Origin: Chitinophagaceae bacterium
GTDB taxonomy: Bacteria; Bacteroidota; Bacteroidia; Cytophagales; Cytophagaceae
DNA: 44,552 nt
Assembly (NCBI GenBank): GCA_028288405.1
Contig: JAQBNS010000156.1
Span: forward strand, 1-44,552
Direction of reading: 5' to 3'
In this document: in pieces, positions 39,959 to 44,552 of the stretch
Position numbering within the stretch: the first letter of the stretch is position 1
Layout: each line of letters begins with the position of its first letter
Notes under the pieces: model-generated
Database searches by the model: none
Seen by the model: the letters and a program-made list of their open reading frames with translations, nothing else
Told to the model about the DNA's origin: nothing
Made by a program: the position numbers and the translations under genes

Positions 39959-40390
39959 TTACACTTTAAACCTTGGATCAAAATCAATCATCCATTCAAT
40001 ACCGTATTTGTCTCTGAACATTCCAAAATAAGTGTTCCATGGACTGTCGTTCATAGGCACTTCAACGCTTCCGCCTGCTGAAAGTCCGTTAAATAATTTG
40101 TCGGCTTCTTCACGGCTTTCCGCATTGATGCATATTTTAGAACGGTTTTCATTTTCGTTCACGCGACCCATGCTTTCCGGTACGTCATTGGCCATTAAGA
40201 GATTTTTGCCGATAGGCAGGGCAATGTGCATGATTTTATTCGCTTCATTTTCTGCTACCGGATATTCAGCGCTTGCTATGTCTTTGAAACGTACGATCTG
40301 TGCGAATTCTCCGCCAAATACTGATTGGTAAAAATGGAATGCTTCTTCCGCATTTCCATTGAAGTTGATGTGAGGATTGATAAGTGCCAT
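39959..40390 (-). CDS. VOC-family (PhnB/glyoxalase-like) protein
   Basis: A 143-aa protein of the VOC superfamily, PhnB-like branch. HINFNGNAEEAFHFYQSVFGGEFAQIVRFKD at the N-terminus and SPWNTYFGMFRDKYGIEWMIDFDPRF at the C-terminus are the two beta-alpha-beta-beta-beta halves. Such proteins bind metal or small molecules, and most are uncharacterised. It probably has its own terminator at 39826-39861. The 385-bp gap upstream is full of palindromic modules. Confidence 0.9.
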   Translation of the reverse strand: MALINPHINFNGNAEEAFHFYQSVFGGEFAQIVRFKDIASAEYPVAENEANKIMHIALPIGKNLLMANDVPESMGRVNENENRSKICINAESREEADKLFNGLSAGGSVEVPMNDSPWNTYFGMFRDKYGIEWMIDFDPRFKV

Positions 40391-40499
40391 AGTTTTAATT
40401 TTAAGGTTGTGGTTTCTTGGTGTAAATGTCGTGAATAAAAATCTCTTTTATTGCAGTGAAGATGCGACAATCTTGGTGGCTGAATGCGGCATTAATGGT

Positions 40500-40740
40500 A
40501 ATTCTCTGCTGGCGCCGATGTCTATTATTACAATACTCTAGCTGTCGCAAGTCTTGTGCGGTTGCATTGGCGGAAGCTGACTTGTGACTTCATTTAAAGT
40601 GAAGCTTCTACTTTTATTCATTCTCGCTGGCGTAAGCATTTGCTTGTGCCTATTTTGTCTTAGCGCATTTGCGCGGGCTTTGTTTAATTACAACTGTTAT
40701 TTTTATGCCATTCCCGAGCTTAAGCTCTAGGTCATTTTAG
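40500..40740. repeat. Compound repeat: half A, C, A', B
   Basis: Half of module A (GCTGGCGCCGATGTC) at 40507-40521, a CAAGTCTTGTG-type module C (40541-40620), module A' with GGCGTAAGC and GCTTGTGCC (40623-40681, including a second hairpin AGCGCATTTGCGC), and module B with CCATTCCCGAGCTTAAGC (40684-40736). It occupies most of the 385-bp gap between the VOC and dihydrofolate-reductase-like genes. 40391-40499 holds nothing I can name. Confidence 0.6.
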
Positions 40741-40775
40741 GCACAGTTTAAACTGGCGCCAACAGCGGTTGTCCA

Positions 40776-41348
40776 TTAATTGCGTTTTGTTTCGTAGTGA
40801 AGTGCAATGACTCCGGAAGAAAATGTTTTCGTTTCTATAAGTTTCAGTTTCGTCGTTTCCATAACATTTTTAAATAGCGGAATGCCTTTTCCAAGCAATA
40901 CAGGATTAACAAATAACCAAAACTCATCAATTAGTCCGAGACTTAGTAAGGAATGAGAAGCCCCCGGACTTCCGAAGATTAAAATATTTTTTCCGTCTTG
41001 TTTTTTTATTTTATTGATGTTGTCTGTCAATTGGTCGCTAATAACAGTGGTGTTGTCAAGTCCTTTTTCACTCATTGTCTTTGATAAAACGATTTTTGAA
41101 ACTTTGTTATACCAAGCCGAATGTTCTTTGTCGTGTTTAGAGGCGTCGGGTTGTTCACCGGCAGTTGGCCAATAACTTTGCATCATTTCATAAGTTACTC
41201 GTCCGTAAAGTGCCGTGTCAGCTTTGTCTGTCATTGTGCCAACAAAGTCAAACATTTCTTCGTCTACATGTATCCAGTCCATTTCTCTGTTAAGCCCGGC
41301 TACAAAACCGTCCAATGAAGTATGCATAAAAAAGATTAAATTTCTCAT
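40776..41348 (-). CDS. Dihydrofolate-reductase-family (RibD C-terminal) protein
   Basis: A 190-aa cytosolic protein of the RibD C-terminal/DHFR-like superfamily. MRNLIFFMHTSLDGFVAG, ADTALYGRVTYEMMQSYWP and the nucleotide-binding ILIFGSPGASHSLLSLGLIDEFWLFVNPVLLGKGIPLF are the standard blocks. It probably uses NAD(P)H to reduce an unidentified substrate; these YwjB-like proteins do not replace essential FolA. A module A palindrome begins 36 bp upstream of its start. Confidence 0.92.
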   Translation of the reverse strand: MRNLIFFMHTSLDGFVAGLNREMDWIHVDEEMFDFVGTMTDKADTALYGRVTYEMMQSYWPTAGEQPDASKHDKEHSAWYNKVSKIVLSKTMSEKGLDNTTVISDQLTDNINKIKKQDGKNILIFGSPGASHSLLSLGLIDEFWLFVNPVLLGKGIPLFKNVMETTKLKLIETKTFSSGVIALHYETKRN

Positions 41349-41383
41349 GTTGTTATTTGTTTATATACTATTTGTTCGTTTTA

Positions 41384-41442
41384 CCTCGCTGGCGCCAATA
41401 TCTATCGGTGCCTTTTCACATAGGACTTCTGCCCGGGCTTTA
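41384..41442. repeat. Palindromic module A (full copy)
   Basis: CCTCGCTGGCGCCAATATC, TATCGGTGCC, TTTTCACATAGG and GCCCGGGCTTTAGC. It aligns over its whole length with the units at 37620 and 40623. The inverted repeat has one A/G exchange. It fills most of the 115-bp spacer between two minus-strand genes. Confidence 0.65.
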
Positions 41443-41463
41443 GCTTCAAGCGTTGGGATATAT

Positions 41464-42216
41464 TTAATCTCCTCCACAACCACTGCAACCACTTCCTCCG
41501 CAGCCGGAGTCGCCACCGCAACCAGAATGTCCATGATGTCCACCACACCCACTTGTCGAACACCCACTGCCACCAGAACCACCACCATTTTTATTTTTAA
41601 AAATAGTATAAATTAGAAAACCGACAACAATAGCCATACCTATAATTTTTCCAATGTCGCTTTTTGAAGTAGCTTGAATAGAAAAAAAAGAAAAAAACAG
41701 TAGAAGAAATAGTAGAATATTTTTTCTGCTAAAGTCCGGTCTACGGAATAACCAATAATTTTTCAAATTTACTCTTTGAAAATTAATGTCGGAGAACCTT
41801 TTTTCGTTATCTGGCCAAATTGTTTTAGGTGGATCTGCTTTGAATTTTTCTTTGTATAATTTGATTGTCCCAGTATAAAAGTCGTCAAACTTTTTTCCTT
41901 CTGATTGTCCGCCTTTAGTCGGATTATGGTGAATTTCTTTGGATAGAGTATTTTTGCAGAGGTCTGTCCAGTATGATTTAGTATAAGTCAAATGCAAATG
42001 CCAAACTTGGTCAACTTGATCGGAAGGAGTTACACTAGTCTGCGTAATGCAACAAAGGAAAATAAACTTCTTATATTCTTCGATTACTTTTTCGGAGTAG
42101 GAGATAGTCCAGCCATTTTCTCTCGCAAGTCTGCGAGAAAATTTAAAAGACGAACTGTCTTCGTCAAGGCTAAACGAAGATATTTTTGTCCAAAGTATAT
42201 TCTCTTCTGTCGTCAT
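41464..42216 (-). CDS. Glycine-rich-domain (GRDP-like) membrane protein with Cys/Gly tail
   Basis: A 250-aa protein. Residues about 25-140 resemble the GRDP domain known from plants (DUF1399) and various bacteria, with VDQVWHLHL at 68-76. One or two membrane helices follow (about 168-184 and 189-205). The last 43 residues are almost only Gly, Ser, His and six Cys (GCSTSGCGGHHGHSGCGGD and similar). The tail may bind metal or sit in the envelope. Role unknown. It is flanked by palindromic spacers on both sides. Confidence 0.8.
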   Translation of the reverse strand: MTTEENILWTKISSFSLDEDSSSFKFSRRLARENGWTISYSEKVIEEYKKFIFLCCITQTSVTPSDQVDQVWHLHLTYTKSYWTDLCKNTLSKEIHHNPTKGGQSEGKKFDDFYTGTIKLYKEKFKADPPKTIWPDNEKRFSDINFQRVNLKNYWLFRRPDFSRKNILLFLLLFFSFFSIQATSKSDIGKIIGMAIVVGFLIYTIFKNKNGGGSGGSGCSTSGCGGHHGHSGCGGDSGCGGSGCSGCGGD

Positions 42217-42254
42217 AACACTTGCTGCTAAGTTTACTTATTTATTGGCCCCTC

Positions 42255-42336
42255 CGCTGTCACAAGTCTTGTGTGTTTGTATTAGTGTTGGCGGACTTGT
42301 GAATCATTTAAAGTAAATCTTCTACTTTTGTTCATT
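42255..42336. repeat. Palindromic module C
   Basis: GCTGTCACAAGTCTTGTG, GCGGACTTGTGAATCATTTA and CTTCTACTTTTGTTCATTC. It aligns with 40541-40620. CACAAG and CTTGTG form a small hairpin. Confidence 0.6.
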
Positions 42337-42343
42337 CAAGCAC

Positions 42344-42418
42344 CACGCAAGTCTGAAAACTTGCTTCTTCAATTAAATTCACAAGTCTCGCTTCGCTAAG
42401 ACTTGCGACAGGTGGAGT
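42344..42418. repeat. Palindromic module C2, copy 1
   Basis: Two hairpins: GCAAGTCTGAAAACTTGC and CAAGTCTCGCTTCGCTAAGA/CTTG. It is about 90% identical to 44050-44122. Together with module C it fills the spacer between the GRDP-like and lipoprotein genes. Confidence 0.65.
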
Positions 42419-42420
42419 AG

Positions 42421-43050
42421 TTATTTATTCCGCCAAATCACGTATTCTATTTTCCAATTTTTAAGTACGGCTTCTGTGAATTGAATATTTTCCAAATCTT
42501 CATCACCAGGTAAAGATTCATTTCCATTTCCTGATATTTCATAGGATATGTTGGAGTTGTCTTGATATAAATAAGTGTGGTGGTGATGGTTCGTATATTG
42601 TTTGAAATTTCTTTTTCTCTTTTTTATGATACTGTCATAATCGTCTCCAACTCTCAACCCATAAATATCAGTGACTAGCGGACTTTTAATATACAATTCA
42701 TCCAAATGCAAGGTATCTTCTGAATTCATAGCGAAAAATAGTAATTCTTCTTTGTTCTTTATAACGGAATATAATGGAAAGTCAGGGCCATCCTGTTGAC
42801 CTATTTCCTTTTTTACAGTATAAGGTTTCAATCGCTCTTTTAGTAAGCCCAGCATCTCTTGTTTCTCCAATGGAAGACCGATACTATTTAAAGAATCTTC
42901 ATACAAAATGAGATCTGGAAATATTTCAGTTGGTTTTTTAGGAAGAACTATAGAGTCGCTATGTTCTGTGAGCACACTTCTCGGTTTGTCTTCTTGAGTA
43001 CAAGAGGAAAGAAGTAAAAAAATAATAATCGGAAGGAAGTGTTTTTTCAT
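42421..43050 (-). CDS. Lipoprotein, unknown
   Basis: A 209-aa lipoprotein with lipobox MKKHFLPIIIFLLLSSC. The mature part is charged and contains blocks DLILYEDSLNSIGLPLEKQEMLGLLKERL and YIKSPLVTDIYGLRVGDDYDSIIKKRKRNF, the latter (GLRVGDxYxSIxK) being common in small Bacteroidota lipoproteins of unknown role. A His cluster (TNHHHHTYLY) follows. Palindromic modules sit on both sides. No function can be assigned. Confidence 0.75.
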   Translation of the reverse strand: MKKHFLPIIIFLLLSSCTQEDKPRSVLTEHSDSIVLPKKPTEIFPDLILYEDSLNSIGLPLEKQEMLGLLKERLKPYTVKKEIGQQDGPDFPLYSVIKNKEELLFFAMNSEDTLHLDELYIKSPLVTDIYGLRVGDDYDSIIKKRKRNFKQYTNHHHHTYLYQDNSNISYEISGNGNESLPGDEDLENIQFTEAVLKNWKIEYVIWRNK

Positions 43051-43099
43051 TTATTTGGTGTAATATGGATATTGTATTTTTACTCAATCGTCAATAGAT

Positions 43100-43181
43100 C
43101 TGCTAGCGCCAATATCTATCATAATCATTGTCAGAGCTGCAAGCTCTATGTAGCTTTAATGCACAAGCGAATGCTTGCGCC
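43100..43181. repeat. Half module A and module D3
   Basis: GCTAGCGCCAATATCTATC (43102-43120) is one arm of module A. Module D3 has GCACAAGC (43161-43168)/GCTTGCGC (43173-43180) and a small AGAGC/GCTCT hairpin at 43133-43147. D3 stems use CAAGC/GCTTG where D1 uses CGAGC/GCTCG, so pairing is kept while sequence changes. Confidence 0.55.
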
Positions 43182-43221
43182 AGCGGGTAATTAATGCCTC
43201 GTGCGGGCGCTGATTTATATA

Positions 43222-44031
43222 TTAGAATGTAATAGAGCCATATTGATCTTTTTCACAAACTAGATTACCTTTTGAATCATAATAGAGAAAAAAATCTTCA
43301 GCATCTTTAACCCTTTTTTTAATTTGTGAGTACTTAAAGCGAAATCCCGAATTCCTGGATAATCCTTCATGATCCCCATCGACTAGTTTCTTCTTCTCAT
43401 TATAAAAATACTCTTCTGTTTTTGAATCAGGACTAATGGGGTCAAACTTTTCTATATGAATACATACACCCCAAAAGTTGGGTTTCAATTTATTATTGTT
43501 GTCCCAATATTTGGTAACGACTTCGTGGCGAATAGTATTATATTCATGTGTTGTTTTAGCATGTAGTTTTAAAAAATGGTCATATTCTAATAGACAGATC
43601 GTTCTCCCTTGTTTATCTACAACGGTTATAATTCTGTCTGTAAGCTTATTGTTTCTGTTATAGTAATCTCTAATGGTAGAGTCTCCAAAATAGTTAGTTT
43701 TTATAATTGCACTATAATCCCAGAAGTAGTATTTACCATCTAAACCATAGCCGATCCTTTGTAATTCTCTTCCTTTGTCATCGTATTCCTTATATACAAT
43801 GGCAACTCCTATTAATTCATTAAATTTTCCGGTGGAGTCGACATATAAATCATACGTTTCCAAACTGTTGTTACTTTTATACCGTATGAAATTTTCCATA
43901 AAATAAATTACAGTATCTGTATGGTTAAACCTTGTGGAATCAAGTATCTGATTCATTAGAGAATCAGTATTTATTTGCGCATAAAGACTTAAATCAATTA
44001 AAGTGAATAAAATTAGAAATATCTTTTTCAT
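43222..44031 (-). CDS. Secreted YD-repeat-like protein, unknown
   Basis: A 269-aa secreted protein (signal MKKIFLILFTLIDLSLYAQ). The mature part consists of short YD-like beta units: YKEYDDKGRELQRIGYG, YYNRNNKLTDRIITVVDKQGRTICLLEYD, TKYWDNNNKLKPNFWG and FLYYDSKGNLVCEKDQYGS, patterns close to RHS/YD repeats and to bacterial MORN-like YwqK proteins. No toxin domain is visible. The gene downstream at 44150 has the same style, so the two may be related or a duplicated pair separated by a module C2 repeat. Confidence 0.7.
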   Translation of the reverse strand: MKKIFLILFTLIDLSLYAQINTDSLMNQILDSTRFNHTDTVIYFMENFIRYKSNNSLETYDLYVDSTGKFNELIGVAIVYKEYDDKGRELQRIGYGLDGKYYFWDYSAIIKTNYFGDSTIRDYYNRNNKLTDRIITVVDKQGRTICLLEYDHFLKLHAKTTHEYNTIRHEVVTKYWDNNNKLKPNFWGVCIHIEKFDPISPDSKTEEYFYNEKKKLVDGDHEGLSRNSGFRFKYSQIKKRVKDAEDFFLYYDSKGNLVCEKDQYGSITF

Positions 44032-44049
44032 AGAAAATGTTTAAGATCT

Positions 44050-44122
44050 CACGCAAGTCTGAAGACTTGCTTCTTCAATTAAAAGTCACAAGTCTCGCTT
44101 CACTAAGACTTGCGACAGGGGG
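44050..44122. repeat. Palindromic module C2, copy 2
   Basis: Starts CACGCAAGTCTGAAGACTTG and ends GACTTGCGACAGGGG. It has two hairpins built from CAAGTCT/AGACTTG. It fills the spacer between the two YD-like genes. Confidence 0.65.
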
Positions 44123-44149
44123 AGGTAAGTTAATTATTCATCATAAATG

Positions 44150-44551
44150 CTACCAATACTTATATAGAATTTCTCTCTTGGATTCGAACTTGCCATCTTC
44201 AAATCTTTCTTCTAAAATTAAATGACCGTCTTTATCGTAAGTGAAATTTTGCAGATAAATAATTTCTCTTGGTAGATGTTGCGCTACGCAATGAACCACT
44301 CTTTTTATAAGTCTGTTGTTCTTGTCGTATTCGTAAAAGTAGAGTTCATTTTTAGTCCGCTTTAATTCATCATTTTCATAATCGTATAATACTTCTTCTG
44401 TCTTCAATCCGTTTTTGTACTTGTACGTTCTTTCATTTCTAATGGTATCGTTAAATTTTTATTGATAGCTCGTCATTAGATATTCATAGTTGAATTCATA
44501 ATGAAACACCCAATCAAAAATAGAATCTATAACAAATTGCATTTGCATGAT
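44150..44551 (-). pseudogene. YD-repeat-like gene, partial with in-frame stop
   Basis: The minus frame ends TAA-proximal at 44150 and is open from there through KNGLKTEEVLYDYENDELKR to KFNDTIRNERTYKYKNG. An in-frame TAA at 44459-44461 then interrupts it, and coding continues on the other side as FDWVFHYEFNYEYLMTSYQ to the window edge. Both sides carry the same Tyr/Asn/Asp-rich composition, so this looks like one gene with a nonsense codon. The shorter intact part (MKTEEV..., 44407) is possible but lacks a signal. The gene continues beyond the window. Confidence 0.55.
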
Positions 44552-44552
44552 C

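Noticed and set aside
41361..41588. 75-aa Val/Ala-rich frame on the minus strand
   Set aside because: It is an out-of-frame reading of the Gly/Cys tail of the GRDP-like gene continued into module A, not an independent peptide.
41464..41594. Glycine/cysteine-rich bacteriocin precursor
   Set aside because: The tail is fused to a membrane anchor and GRDP domain, and no leader, peptidase or exporter gene is nearby.
42344..44122. CRISPR-like repeats
   Set aside because: The CAAGTCT-based repeats are separated by whole genes and not by regular short spacers, and no cas gene is present.
36378..44149. Integron cassette array with attC sites
   Set aside because: The block looks like cassettes, but the palindromes lack the GTTRRRY/RYYYAAC ends of attC sites and no tyrosine integrase is in the window. 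I describe it only as cassette-like.

Overview
The window is a chromosomal segment of a Bacteroidota bacterium, probably in or near the Chitinophagales/Saprospiria. This rests on type IX secretion (T9SS) C-terminal sorting domains, a GH16 laminarinase-like enzyme, lipoproteins with short lipoboxes, TAnnTTTG-type -7 promoter boxes, Bacteroidota-typical DUF families (DUF1761, DUF4180, DUF2200, DUF1801, DUF2721), and moderate-to-low GC. The genus cannot be told from the sequence alone. I see no tRNA, rRNA, CRISPR array or intact insertion sequence. All but four genes lie on the minus strand.

0-10 kb: an envelope-centred minus-strand run starts with a very large bacterial alpha-2-macroglobulin (2029 aa, thioester motif CAEQ) and continues through an M23 peptidase, a DinB-like protein, a secreted unknown and an O-acyltransferase, with spacings of 22, 14, -3 and 4 bp. 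9.6-12.7 kb: a half-length ActC/NrfD-like membrane protein, small membrane proteins, a dead AraC fragment, and two tandem SRPBCC proteins divergent from a GlxA-type AraC regulator. 12.7-25 kb: small stress or accessory genes (methyltransferase, YdeI-like, DUF1761, WYL and HxlR regulators with candidate operators) and an overlapping pair of cell-envelope genes (a TIM-barrel-like lipoprotein and a 781-aa protein). 25-29 kb: a CBM9-like T9SS cargo and a GH16 T9SS cargo, with a LacI-type palindrome in the GH16 leader. 29-35 kb: a CDP-alcohol phosphatidyltransferase, a nitronate monooxygenase, an RDD protein and a histidine-kinase-like protein with no ATPase domain.

35.5-44.5 kb is the most unusual part. 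Short, functionally unrelated genes all run on the minus strand, and each of the ten consecutive spacers from 36.4 to 44.1 kb carries one or more members of a set of small palindromic modules. In one spacer the palindromes flank a decayed Y1 (IS200/RAYT-like) transposase remnant. I found no member of this palindrome family in the first 32 kb. This cassette-like, palindrome-punctuated block is my main candidate for an undescribed system.

A second repeat family has four copies in the first 27 kb. Its terminal stem changes sequence but keeps pairing: GCGTT/AACGC, GCATT/AATGC, GCGTG/CACGC. A third signal is a 36-bp box, 30 of 36 bases identical, placed exactly 56 bp before the start codons of two unrelated small-domain genes 17 kb apart. 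It looks like the binding site of a shared AraC-type activator.
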